Shown piece by piece: positions 1 through 13,233 of a stretch of 64,000 nucleotides of DNA. The DNA comes from Datnioides undecimradiatus. Its lineage: Eukaryota > Chordata > Actinopteri > Lobotiformes > Datnioididae. Below the pieces are notes generated by a model that saw nothing but the letters and a program-made list of their open reading frames with translations, was not told where the DNA came from and ran no database searches. Where the stretch lies: contig WARS01000029.1 in the NCBI GenBank assembly GCA_008933995.1, positions 20,677,511 to 20,741,510 on the forward strand, in the 5' to 3' direction. The position numbers and the translations under genes are program-made. Positions within the stretch are counted from its first letter, which is position 1; each line of letters starts with the position of its first letter.

Positions 1-533
1 GGGCGTGAACGCAGACGGCAAGAATTAAACAAGTTAAGGCAGCAGCTGAGAGTCGGCGTGGACGCGCGCTGCCTGCGACCTGTTCCTCCTGATTGGGGAG
101 AAGTAACGTTGCAGTAGCTCACGTAGTTTATTCTGTAAATGTGGTGAATTAAACAGTTGGCTGCTTCTGATCGGACCACCGCGGGGGCTTTGTTGTTGGA
201 AAGGAGCGCACGCCCTTTTGGGGATATACGGCTGTCAAGTTTTAAGACGCGGCGAATCCCACGAGCTGCGTTCTTATTTTGGCGTTTCCGGCATTTGATG
301 TTTCCTCATGAGAGAAAGAAAGAGAGAGAGAGAGAGAGAGAAGGAGGGAGACGGCGGTCTGTCCGTGGAGATGTGTGAGAGAGAGCTGCACGGGAGGAGG
401 ATGCTGATGCTGGAGGTCCAGAAAAGATTAAAAAAAGTGGATTCATGGATGAAGGGATGAGTTTGGAAGTGGAGCGAGGAGCCAGTAATAGGTGTCTTTA
501 AGGAATGAGAGATTGAATGAGAGCAACAAGTGT

Positions 534-572
<39 letters not shown>
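534..572. repeat. (GATA)n microsatellite
   Basis: About ten tandem GATA units, visible directly. Confidence 0.97.
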
Positions 573-712
573 GTACTGTTGAAGTAGTGGCTCAGTAAAA
601 TCTTCTGACCCTTCCTCCCCACTGTATTTATACTGTACTGTACTCCCCTGGACTGATGCTGTAAACAAGGACAGCCTCATACATGCCATCCTTGTAGACG
701 CATTGACAGAAA

Positions 713-742
713 TGGATGGATGGATGGATGGATGGATGGATG
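713..742. repeat. (GGAT)n microsatellite
   Basis: About seven tandem GGAT units. A second tetranucleotide array within 150 bp of the GATA array. Confidence 0.97.
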
Positions 743-1908
743 TGGAGGACAGAGCCCGGGGATGGAAGGTGTTAATAGACTCTGTGGTTTCTCAGCTGCA
801 TTGTTTGTAAAGACTGCGGCTGTAAAATAACAACACGTATTGATAGCATGGAATGAAATTGACACGGAGCACGGAGCCACACGCCGACAGATAAATCACA
901 AAACCCTGATCTATTTTTCAAAATGATTTCTACTGTATCACTCCCTCACCGTGCTTCATGTAGTTTGCTCAGCAGCGTGCTGTGTATCAGTCAGAGTCCA
1001 CTTAATAACCTGTCTTCTGCCCAGATTATGCTTCCTGAGCAGTGGAAAGGGTTCAGCTCGGTAAAGAACTATCATATCAGTCATCCTGTTTTGTACGTGG
1101 AGGTTTCTGTCATTGTCACATCCGTCACCCTCAGCGATACTCACTGTCTTTCTCTGTTAATATACTGCATGTGGCCCCCCCCCCCATTCATTCACAAGTG
1201 CATAGCCGAACATCTGCAGGAGCAGACGTTATCCAATGCGCACCTCATGCAGCGATTGGCCAGGTGTGCAGAGGTGAGAGAGTGAGCAGGGTTTCTGCTG
1301 TTTTCTTTCATTAGTTGCAACTTATTTTTAATCACTTTGCAAACATGTGCGACACTAGAAATGGATTCCTGGAGTGACTGTAGAGTCTACTTAAACATAT
1401 ATTGCACGTCCCACCTGCTTGTGGTGGTTTGCTTTTCACCTTCAAGTGAGGGATGTGTGGCGTAGTCGAACAACTACTGCTCGGTCGACTTCAGTTCCAT
1501 CATAACCTCCTTATCGCCGATATCTGATATAAGCTTAGCTCAACCCCAATCCTAACTCCTCTAATCCTAAACTTAACACACAGTAATTTTCCTTTCATAC
1601 CATGTGTGGAAAAATTAGCAGGAATTGTTTTTAGACGCTGTTTAACAAGAATCATATAGTTATAGACCTAAAACCAACCAAATACTTAAACTAAGTCTAG
1701 AGTGACAACACGACACAGAGCTGTTCCTGTTTAAGCTCGTCACGTCTCGCTGGAGAATGTATTTTAGAGAGAGCAGCGCTGAAACTACAGACAAACAATC
1801 CACTGCTGATGAGAATTTATAGATTTATATATTTCAGTAACAGTAAAGGTTGAACCTTCTCAGAGATGTTTCATTTGAGTGTTTTTCCATGATCTGCTGC
1901 CTCTCTTC

Positions 1909-2588
1909 TTAAAGTGGACATATTATGAAAAACACCTTTTTTCTTGCTTCTACATATTTAAACCAGTCCCCCCTCAGCTGAACCAGCTCAGAGAGTGAGG
2001 AAGGCAGACAGGTCCTGCATCGTCTCTGCAGCCCACCCTCTGGTAACATGGGGCTCCTACAGGCCGTTCAGATCCAGCTCCTGTCGTTACGTAACCACAG
2101 GAGTGATTTACAGAGGCCGTCCTCCTCTGAGTGAAACCGCTGAGAGGGGGCGTTCATCCCGCTAGGTGAAGCTCGCTGTTTCCGGCGGTAAGCTAGCGGT
2201 GTGTGGCGATGTCGTCGGTCAGAGCCGGACATGCAGACTGCTCTGTTGTCGGTCGTAAACACCAACACAAATGCCGATATTCTGTCCCAGCCCCAGAAGA
2301 CCAGAGGAGACCGTGGCTGCGTTTGATTCTTTCCAACCGTTTCCTCCGCTGTTCGCCGTCAGATTCTGGGTCGTAGCTATAGCGTACAGCCGCGGGCTGT
2401 TCGTCGGGAGCGGCGGCCATGTTGGATACCGGTCCTGCACCGCTCTGCACCACCCCCCTGGGAGACTGCAGACCCTCCTCAGAGGCTGGACTTAAGATTT
2501 ATTATGCAAAACATTTCAAAGGTTTGTTTTTAAGAGATCCAGGACCTGTTTAAAACAGCTGTCAGCTGCCAGAATATGTCCCCTTTAA
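1909..2588. mobile_element. TTAA-flanked MITE, piggyBac-like
   Basis: The ends are inverted repeats next to TTAA. The left end reads ttaaagtggacatattatg and the reverse complement of the right end reads ttaaaggggacatattctg. The 680-bp interior has no transposase reading frame. TTAA target sites and short inverted ends are characteristic of piggyBac-type elements, so this is probably a non-autonomous copy. The short frames inside it on both strands are not genes. Confidence 0.7.
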
Positions 2589-4734
2589 GGCTTAGTTAAA
2601 GTTTAGTTAGCTAAAACGTGGTTATGGTTTGGGAAACATTCACCTCATGGGTGAACGAACCAACCACCAAAGAGACCAACTGCTGGTCGGCGGCTGCTAC
2701 CGCTGCCTTTTCCAAGAGAGAAGAAAAACAGCATTGGAGCGTTTCGATCACCTTCACGAACACTGTGTCTGACAAACAATCAGCATCTCCATCCTCCTTT
2801 CAACATTATTGACCCCCGGGGATCATTTTTCCTCTCATATCCTCACATTTTCCTCCTTTTCTTTGTTTCATTTTGCAATAACCGTCTTTACAGTACGCCG
2901 GTACACGGGTAGATGCATTCCTTGTTTTTACTGAAATACAGTAAAACACAATTGGGTCCTTATGTTAATTTTTGCACTGGTGGAAGCAGCTGGGTAACGT
3001 CGGGAGCGTTTCATCTCTCGGATGGCTGTGGCTGTGGGTTGGGTGGATGTGTTTGATTATTTAACTAGCTGGGGAGGCTGAGGGGCGAACATTAAGGTGC
3101 TGTTATTTTCTCAGACTGCTGGAAATTCATCTCCTCCAGTCCGCAGCCAGACAGAGAATAAGTTGGTAAGAAATATGCTGGGAGAGGAGTTGATTTAAAT
3201 TTGGGCCTGGCTCCCTGCTTCATATGCGAACAGCCCTGTCTCATCAGAATTTATTACTTTTCAATGAGCTGGTGGTTTGCACTGAGAGAACATAAACCTC
3301 TGAATAAAATCAATTTGGTGCGAATGTGTGAGACATTTTCTCTGCAAACCCCGCTGTCCTTTATGCTTCACGAGACGGCGGCGACTTAGAGAACCACCGT
3401 AAGGAAAAAGCAAAGCAGTCGAGGATAAAAATCGCCCCTTACTTTTCTTCTTTAGTGTCATTTATGAAAATGTGTTTAGCAGAAGTGGAGTCATGAAGAG
3501 GTTCTGATTAAGTCAAGGTTACAGCGGCAGCGGCTGGTGGTGTGAGCCTGGAGCTGCCAGTCATGAATCTAGATTTATTAATCCAGGGACAAGTAGTTAA
3601 GCGATAAAAGTGACAGAGAACTGCAGTCCATCCATCTGCCTTTGTGACCTGTGGGATTTTGTGTTTGCCCAAGGCCGGCTCCCTAGTGGATGTCTGCCTC
3701 CCTAAAAACAGACCCATTCATCAAATGGGCCCTGTCATTATATCAGATGACTTGTTATCGGTCCAAGAATCAGCCACATTCTGCTGAGGTCACTATTCAC
3801 TGTCACCCTCCCATGCAGTAGGAGGGTAGAAACCGTGGGCATCAGCTATCGGCAAATATGAATTCATCACCTCTTTGTCTCGATCTGTCGGCGGTTCGTG
3901 TCACACAATTCATTAGTGGCAGCTGATAAACCTTTGTTTCTCCTCCGAACACCAGATAAGATGAGAAACTCACGTCTCTGAGGGGAATAATGCACTTAAT
4001 TAAAATTAGCAACACTGCAGTTTAAAAGTGTCCCGTTGCATTTGGTTCTGCGAGTATTATATTGTTGGACTATTATATCTGATGCATTCACACTTAAGGT
4101 GTCATTTTAACACAATAGCTAGAGGAGACGAACCGCATTTTAACGACTTCATATCTGCTTTTATAAGCCGTCCTTATGTTTTGTGTGTAAAATCCCAATC
4201 TGCAAAGTAACTAGTGGCAGTAACTGTCAGATTAAGCAGTAGTAGTAGTTAAAAGGACAACATTTCCTTGTGAAATGTAAAATTAAAATACAAGAACCTC
4301 TGCAACTGCACTTAAGTGCCTGAATAAATGCTTTACACCTGAGTTACCGTCCACCACTGCAGACCCAGTGCACCTATTTAAACTGTAGATACTGCAAATT
4401 ACTGTCCTTCAGCAAAAGATGAGTTTACCCTGTTGTTATGTTGAAATTTCCCTTTTTCTGAGCACTTTCAGTAAATTTCAGAGCAATCGTTCCCTCAGCT
4501 GCTCGGGGCCCAAAGTCCAGACTGACCTCTGTGAACCCTCTTTATCGACCGCTTGTGAAGCGACACGGAAAACAAAACTAACACCTACATTGTTTGTGGT
4601 GTAAAAAGATGTGACAGTGCAGGGCACACCGTTTCATTGACAAGCGCTAGAAGAGTAACTCGTGGTTTGCAAAAATCCCTTTATGCTTTTCTTGCTGGAG
4701 GTAAAATTTAGACTTAAGCTCTGATTGATCTTTT

Positions 4735-4754
4735 TGGCCACTCGGGGGCAGCAC
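4735..4754 (+). promoter_or_regulatory. CTCF-like motif
   Basis: The sequence tggccactcgggggcagcac resembles the CTCF core (CCAC-nn-GGGGGCAG). A single match by eye, with no supporting data; it may also be part of a dispersed repeat. Confidence 0.3.
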
Positions 4755-5610
4755 AATAATCTGTAATCACTACACATCTTATATCCTACGAATCTGATAT
4801 AAGGAACATATTAAACACAGTAGCCTAATGGACGTGGTTTAATATTTGTTTTTATCTAAAGTTTCAATGAATCTCTAATATTTTAACTCTCTTTGAATCT
4901 CATCGGCTCCTGAGGAATCTGCTTGGCCCTTTAGCCGCTAAATGCTGCACCATGCTGCACCGGCTAGCTGCAAACTTCGTCTGTCTGCTGAAGTGACACA
5001 AGGGCGGTGAGACAGAACTAAAAAAAAGGCTGTAAAACTGAAACGGTGAGCTGAAGGATCTTAAAACGCTCTGTAGAGCTGTCAGGAGCTGCAGATGTGG
5101 GCAGTAACTCTCTGCAGGTTGAGCAACACCTTTCACACGCTCGGTCATTTGATCCATGGATATTGTAGAAATATCGACTGTAGCAGCTTTAAAAAAAACA
5201 TATAAACTTAAAAAAATTCAAATGTGTGCCATGTTAGGTCCTCACTGCACGTCCCACATTAGTAATCAGCAGCCTGTGAAACGAATAACGTCATGCATCC
5301 CAAGCACTTAGGCTAATTCCCCAAAACAAAGAGAGGCTGCCTTGATCGATGAAGGACACAGGTGGAAACACGAGGGCAAAGCCAAGCTCAAGCAGAGATG
5401 TGGGATTTAAAGGACACATTCTCAGTATGATGGTAAGAAGAAGAAAGGAAAGAGTTGGCAGAAGTAGAAATGAGGAGTGGGCAAAAAGTAAGAAGTGGGG
5501 GACTTTGGTTCAGTGCACTATGTGGACATTCATTGTAGTTGCCCTTCGTCTTTAAGCCATGCAGTGACACTCCCAACTCCTTCTCTCATTTCACCCATCA
5601 GTGGGTTTTC

Positions 5611-5655
5611 TTTTTTTTTTTTTTGCTGGTGTGTGTGTGTGTGTGTGCGCGCGCG
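5611..5655. repeat. T-run and (GT)n(GC)n microsatellite
   Basis: Fourteen T residues, then a GT repeat ending in cgcgcgcg. Alternating purine-pyrimidine sequence of this kind can adopt Z-DNA. Confidence 0.95.
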
Positions 5656-7603
5656 ATGTCAGATTCATTCGCCTGACTCCCCTCATCTCACCTTCACACA
5701 GCTGCAGCTCCGCGGTGCACGACAACACAAGTTTCAGCAGTAAAGTCCTGCTCTCCTCTGTATCGCCGTCTTGCTCTCCTGCCAGCGGGGTGACATTACT
5801 GTAACACGGCCTTTCAACGCAATTACCTTTCCTTTGAAGAAAGCCCTGCGGTTGTGAAATAGGTGCTAGTGTTTTATTGAAAGACGCCGTCATTTCCTCT
5901 GTGACAATTATCGTAATCCTTGAGCAGAACTAAGTTAATAAGAAGTCTCTCAGCGCAGTGGTAGTTTCTTTTGAGTGTTTCCAATGTTATATGGCCTTTC
6001 AGGATTGAAATATTATGTCTGATATCGCATTGATGAGGTTGGCGTCCAATTATTGATCTGATTTTTCCCAGCTTACACTGTTGGAGTAGAACAATAACAA
6101 ACCAACGAAGAAGAAGACTGCAGGATGTTTGATGTCAGATAGATGTCATGTGACAATTGTCCATTACTTTTGTTGCTGCTGACAGATTATTTCAGCCTTA
6201 GACTGCAAATATAGTTGTTTAATAGCTTGAAACGTTTATTTATCAGTGTATATTGAGGAAATATCAGGTCTGATAACCGGCTAATGAGCACAGAGACATC
6301 AGTTTCTCTAATGTGTAAGTTCTATTAGCAATGTGTCAAGATATCAAAAGCCCTGCTCCTCGTCCAAACTGGCTTCAAGGCCATTTATCATGTGTTTGTG
6401 TTCGACTCACCGCAGGTGGCAGGATGAGCCCCAGCAGGGGAATGTGAAGCTAACTAAATTAACTTATGCCGTGCGTGTGCGTGTCACCACAAGACGCTGT
6501 GTCTTCAGTTTCATTAAAGAAAAAGGATCAGGCGAGCATCTAAATGACCAAACTGACATTTAGAGTAAAGTTTAAGCTGCCGTTTAATGTGCAGCTGCGG
6601 ATCAGCCAATTAGCCACCTAGCCCGCTTACTTACGAGCTGACTTTAGCAGGAAAACCGTGTGTTGTTGTGTAAAGTCTGATGAATTTTATAATATAGTAT
6701 GATTTTTATCTTGAATCACATGTGATTTACAAAGCAGATTTACTCTCTGTATGATGTAGCACTGAGGAAAAATCAGTTGGAGAGTAAAAGATGTAAGTTG
6801 TAATAACTGGAGTTTTATTTGAAAGTATAACTGCACATCCGCAAATTAAAAAATATTTTCTTTTCTTGCACACAGTCTCACATGTCTCAGCAAACTCCCT
6901 CATTGCTACTCCCGTCTCGATCAATTAAACAGCAAATTAACATCGTATTAGTTATAAATACAGTTAATAATTACCTAACCTGCTGTTTTGACCTTCCCAG
7001 TTTTGGTTTTAATGACTGCCTTTATATTTGGAGTGGAGTGGCACAGTGGAAGCGGACCATGTAAGTGCTTCTTGAAATAAATAGTAATTATGACCACCAG
7101 GACTCTCATTCATGTAGCGATGCGGCTCTGACCTCCCTCTATTTATCCAAACAGGCGTAGCAACGTAACAACACAGAGCAGAGAGCTCACCCCAAACCAG
7201 ACGCCTTCGAGTTAATAAAAGTTTAAAACAAGTCATAATAATCCAGTTATTATAAAAAAGCAGAATGAAGGCCAAAACTACAGAAAGACCAAGGTTGTAA
7301 AAGAAATCACGCTTTATATTTATTTTATTTTATAACAAGTATTATACTTGGAGGACTGAGTCCAGCTGCAGGATCTCAAGGAACAAAAAGAAACTTGCAA
7401 ACACGTCAAAATACAAACCAGCAGCGTGCATGTACAATATTTTAATATTAAACTGGGAACTAAAAGGGAATGGTGTCATTTCACGCTTGAAGCAAGGCCC
7501 ATAACAACAAAAAGGAATGTATTTGATTTGACAGAAGAATACAAAGCGCATGTTAGCGTTTGTGTTACATTCAGTAAGCCGTCCGTGGTGCAGCAGTTTG
7601 TGC

Positions 7604-7611
7604 TGACGTCA
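7604..7611. promoter_or_regulatory. Perfect CRE palindrome (TGACGTCA)
   Basis: A full cyclic-AMP response element sits in noncoding sequence upstream of exon 2. A second copy is at 63896-63903. Eight-base matches are expected by chance about once per 65 kb, so function is not implied. Confidence 0.25.
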
Positions 7612-10600
7612 CACCCGCATCGGGAGGGTTCAGCACGCTGCAGCTGAGGAAATTACCCCGATTCAAACATATGGAAATCCAAAACAAATAGGAATTCAAT
7701 AAAAATGATGTCCAATTAAAAAAAAAAATGCTGCAGAAAGAGAAAACAAATATGTCAACAACAAACAGTCTGCAAATACGGAGGGGTATGCTAAATCAGT
7801 TAACACAAGCTGTTTCATTTGAAGGGGTTGTTGCAATTTACTCAGACTTCCTAATGAAATCTATGTGGCTCGAGGTTTAAGTCATGCACAAACCTTTTTT
7901 GTCAGGTTTGCTTGACTATTTAAATAAAAAAAATTCTGTTTTTCTCCACTCACAAGAAAAGCCAATCCCAAGTGGCGAAGAGGCAGAAGTAAAGCGAAGG
8001 GAAACTTCATAATTTCTTTCTTTTTAAGTGACTTAATGTCCTCTAAATGAGAATATCTGCAAAGAAAAGTGTGACATTCAGTTTATACTGAAGCGCAAAT
8101 ATCAACTGTTGACGAAATGCTCGTCTCACGCTCAACACATCTCCCTCTGGGTCTATTAGGAGAAGTGACGCAACCTGCAGCAATCCCCCTCGAATCAGTG
8201 TTAGGACTGACATATTTCATTGTGAACGATCCCTCTCATTGCTATTGTGTTCGCATTCACGTTTTTTGTGTCGCTCGTCTCAGCACTCAGCGTGAGCGCT
8301 AACGCGACGAGGGTTAAACCTCGCACACTCCAGATAAATGTTTTAATTGCCGCTTTGCTGCCGCGCAGTTTTTCTTTTGATCGTTTAATTCTGCTGATTA
8401 GGTCTGCCTCCCGTGGAGCCTCATATTAATGTAGTAAGGACGGAAGAAATTACAGCATTGTTTTCATAGCATTTCACAGAGAAAAAGTACGTAATTAAGC
8501 GGCAGAGAGCGGTTTATCTACAAGTGTACTATAAATGTAATGTAATTTTCTAACTGGATGGGTCGTCCATGGTGAGAGTCAGCAGAATTGCCGGCCTGCC
8601 CGGTGTGTCACCGACAGACGGATGAAGGGCTGGGAATGGGGAGCAAATATTTCTCTCATTGTTAGCAGTCAGCCCGCCAGCAGAGCGACTCAGTTAAGCT
8701 GTCAGACTGTCAGGCTCCACTCTGCAGCCAAAGCAGGCACGGGTTTCACATCAGTCTCAGCCAAAGTGCCTTTTCCAGGCAAACTACTCATTTGACTTAC
8801 ACAGTCACAAAATAGTGATGATTATGGATGACTCGGCAAAAAATACTTAGAGAAATACGCAGAGAGAAAGTCACAAACTGAGAAGTTAATTTACTCGTAA
8901 ATCAAAGTAAATGCTGCTTTATCTGTCGTTACAGAGGGAACTAGGAAGCAGCGGGTACTTAGAAACACGACAAGAGGATGCAGCCATTGTAAAAAACATG
9001 AAATCAGATACATAAAGTGATTTGGTTGGTTGTCCTGGTTGCTGATTCAATGGTTTGACTGTCAAGATGTCAGTGGTCCCCAGAGGATGGACCCTATCGA
9101 CCTTGTTAAGGTTCGCCGTTTCGTTTTCTTGTATTTTGTCTTACTTAAACAACCATCAAAGGGTTTCCTGTGGAATTTGGTGCTCGTGTTCATGGTCTCC
9201 AGAGGACAAACCGTAAAAGCTTTAGCTCCCCTGACCTTTTGTGATCATGATCTCTGGGTGTAAAAGCTTGTCCAGTGCATTGGTTAATGAAATATACCTG
9301 CAATACCAATGATATCCATGAGTTCATACGCTCACTTCAGGTGTTTTTCTTTCCTTTTTTGAGAAGGGATGAGCATTGAATTAAATTGATTAATTGAAAA
9401 ATGTAAAAGAAGAAGCTGTTTTTGCAGATTTTGATACGGACGTGGATATCTCACTGTGCTGAACGACACCCGTGACCTGGAAGAGGCTATGTGTCTCTGG
9501 GTAAACCACTAAATATAAAGTTTTACACATTGCAAGACAGAAAGAAAGAGATCCTTCACTCCTGAGTAAAGAAAAAAGTAGGAAAGTGTTTTTAAGTGTT
9601 AACCCTCTGTTTCTCTCTGGTCATCTCCTTCACTCTTGATTCTTTAGATTTGTTTGAGTATACTGTGGATTTTCAGGTTTTTGACCCTTTTTAGTTTGAG
9701 TGCGTCTGCCGCCACCTCAAAAACCTCGAGAGTAACTGTTTCTTTAGATCAGCGGTCCCCAACCTTTTTGAGTCACGACTCCCCCAGAATAATACGGTTG
9801 CCGTTAGCAACCTCCCAACCCCAGCCCATAAACTGTCTGCCCTAGACTGTTTAGGGGATTACTGTAATATAACACTTGAAAGCTACCAAACTCACACAGA
9901 AGGACTTTTTCTTTGCCCACCTTCACAGTCAGTGGTCATCATGTCTACTCTTGGCCTAAAACAACAATAATACTGTTTTCACGTCTGTTCGTACCTTATT
10001 TTCAACTGAAAAAGTTAATTCAGGACATTTTTCTGTAATTATGCAGATTCGGTCTGTTCACTCAGTTTGTGGCAGGCTCGTGCTCCATTCAGCATATGCA
10101 TGTCTAATGTAAATGAGCTGCCATATTGCACAAAAGGCATCAAAATAAAGTTAGTGTGGCTAAAACTCTCTGGGTGACGAACACCCAATAACCCCAGGGT
10201 CGGAAATATGAATGCTCTAAAAGCTGTCTATAAATAAACTCCTTTTAGTTATATGCATTATTATGAAACAACAAAGTTTTAAGCGCTTGCGGGTATGTGT
10301 TTGTGGTAAGGTAGAACATATAGTGTTATCTCCAAGTTGGAAAAGTTGCTTAGTGTTGGCGGAGGCTCGTGCTCTCACTCACCTTTTTAGTTTCCGGCAC
10401 TGTTCCTACGGTCAAACAGTCAGACGGTGTGTAAAGCGGATAAACCTTTGTCTACTAGAACGTCTTTGGTCAGGGTGAGAAGATAGTAAAGATACAAACA
10501 AACAGACAAATAAAATAAAAAAAAAAAAGCTGTTTTTCGACCTGGCGAGGGCGGTTAAATCCTGCAGAGGGAGAGGTGGATCACGCTGAACAACAAGTCG

Positions 10601-13233
10601 ACTCTGACTGTCTGGGACACAAATACTGCTCTGAACTCTTTTACCTTTAGTTTGTTGAAGTGATGGATGGCACTCATCAGTATTCAGCTTCTCTGAATCG
10701 GTTGTCAACCCTCAGGGCACTCAGATATTTCACTAAAATGGTAAACTGGATGATGTAGTGTATCGCAGAAGGGTGGACTCTCCTGTAAACCCGTGCCTTA
10801 AATCACAAAACACACCAGCGTCGTTTGACTTGCATCAATTGACGGTTCATGCAAACAGGAGAAGGTGTCAAGGGCACCTGGAATGTGCTGATCCAGGGAG
10901 CGGATGTGATAATAACTCAACTTTTCTAAAGACTTGGTGCCTGTTAAAGATGGTAAATAGGGCACCGGTATATGTGTTGATGCCACAAATGTTAGGGCGT
11001 ACAGTGAAAACAACTTTATTCTTTTATTTAAAAAGGAAGTTAAACTGCAGCAAATACCCTGGTTACGTCATTTGGAGCTGGGGTTGCAGCAGTGATTGAG
11101 TCTGTACCTGCTGTATCAAGGCCCATGCACCCACCCAACTCTATGGCGAGCACAGGCAGAAGGTGCCAATCCTGACAACACAACCCCATTGTCAGAGCAT
11201 CACATAACTAGTTTATCAACAACTGTGTTGGGAGCATATGCTTATAATAACCACGCTGCATGCATGTATTCTGCTGTCAGCCCAGCCTACTGTCAGGAAC
11301 TGATGAACTGTGCCTCCCTAGTAGCTCTGTTTACCAAATGCTGTGTAGCTCCATGTATACGTGTCTGACAAAGCCCCGGTCAGCGGCTGGCAGCTCGGCA
11401 GCCTTTTACCTTCATTTTCCTCCAAGCTTTCTGTATTTGTGATTTACCTTCTTCTCACTGTCACCTTTTAAATGTCACTAGTGCTCCGAGGAAAATCAGC
11501 CTCGCCTGTTCAAACACCTCTGCTTCTTTCACCCGGCTTTTCCCGGCCAAGGCCGTGCTCTCACGACACATTATCCACGAGGTTTTCGCTGTGTTCATTT
11601 CATCTCTCTCCACTAATTCAGCGGCGTTTTGCAGTCGGCGCTCTGCTATTATCCACAGCTTGCTCTGTGCCTCCATCAGCCTCGGGCTTGGTTGGATGAA
11701 GATGAAGAAACAGCAGCGTTATGACAGTGTGTTAAGATCCCCCAACGTCTATACAGCTTGTTTTCTTTAGTTAGTATTTGAGTAAAAATTGTAACTTTGA
11801 TATATTTTTTTTTGTATTTATCACACTAATGCATTGAAATTACCCATTCAAAGAAGCCAAAGTCATTGAAGAGTTGCTCTCAGGATAAAATTTGGTGAAT
11901 TTTTCATTAGATTTGTCACATTTGAGCTGGTCAGGCCTTGGATTTCTGCACAGGTTGAAGTGGTGTGCATAGTGTTGCTCTGTAGAATCAGTGAATCAGC
12001 TCTTAAACACACTTACTTTACAGGATGTGACCTGATTTTGAGCGTTTCCCCTTTCTTTATTTTATAAAGACTCCAGCGTTGCCATCTGTCAACGCGTCAA
12101 CTCAGTGTCAGAACGAGGCTCTTAAAACCATAAACCAGAGATCTAGCTGGCATTACTTTCTCACTTGGAGCAAACTGTGCAGTAGTAAAAATGTTGCATT
12201 TTAAGATCTTGTCTTTGCATCTCAAAACATAGAGTAGCATCAGCCAGAGTTTAAAATTGAGCCTTCGGAGGACACCCAATTACACATGTTTGACATATGT
12301 AGGCTAAACACCGATCAGCAAACGCAGCAGGGGTAGGCGGAGGAGAATGTGAATTAGTTATATCATTTTGCACCACCACACAAAGCCACGAATTTCCTGC
12401 AGGCTGGTGTCTGCCTGGAGATGCATTAAATGGCCCGAGCTTGAATGGAAATGCACCGAACTCTGGAGAGCCTGCAGAGAGGAGAGGAGCGAGACTTAGG
12501 TGGATATGACAGGCTATTCAAAACTGTCAACAGCCTGTGGTTTATAGTCTCAGGTAATGAAAATCCCTCTGTGCTTGAAATGAAGTCCAATAATGTTGAC
12601 AAAGTAATCTCAGCTGAAGCCTTGTTGTCAGAGTAGGGAGACAGGACCGGGCATTTCAGAATGGATGGTGAATAATTTGGACTGGCTCTCTTCTCGGCGA
12701 TGGAAAACATCCATTGGAAAAGAGATTTTAGATTACACTCGTGCAGTAATTACGGAATCAAGCGAACATTTGATAATGAGTTCATAATCAGGTATTCGGG
12801 GTGGGGAGACTGCTTCCCCGTGGATAAATGACAGAATTAGTCACAGCTTCGGTTTCAGATCTGCCTTTTTTTAGCTGCAGAACAACAGTAATCGTGTTCG
12901 GTATAACTTCCTACTCGGTATTTTTACAGTTCTTAAACCATTGAGAAGTGGCCCCTACAGCCATAATGTACAGCAACGCATTAGCGAAGGCGTATCAGCT
13001 AATTATTACTTTTTGTGCATTACTATTAAATTTAAAAGCTAGATGAAAAGAGAAACAGAGCGAAATGGTCAAAAAGTCTTAATGCTCATATAATGAGCGA
13101 TTCGCATAAAGACACAGGCACTCGGAAAGTGTTAGAGATCAGCTCTTATAAAGCTAAACCTGATGATGACGGCACTGATAAAACAATAAAACACAAACCT
13201 AAACAGCACAAATAAAGCTACATCACATCATTA

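Noticed and set aside
9654..9845. Signal-peptide-like reading frame (SILWIFRFLTLFSLSASA) as candidate exon 1
   Set aside because: It starts at TTG, not ATG, and runs into a dispersed repeat (gcggtccccaaccttttt). There is no phase 1 donor at the expected place.
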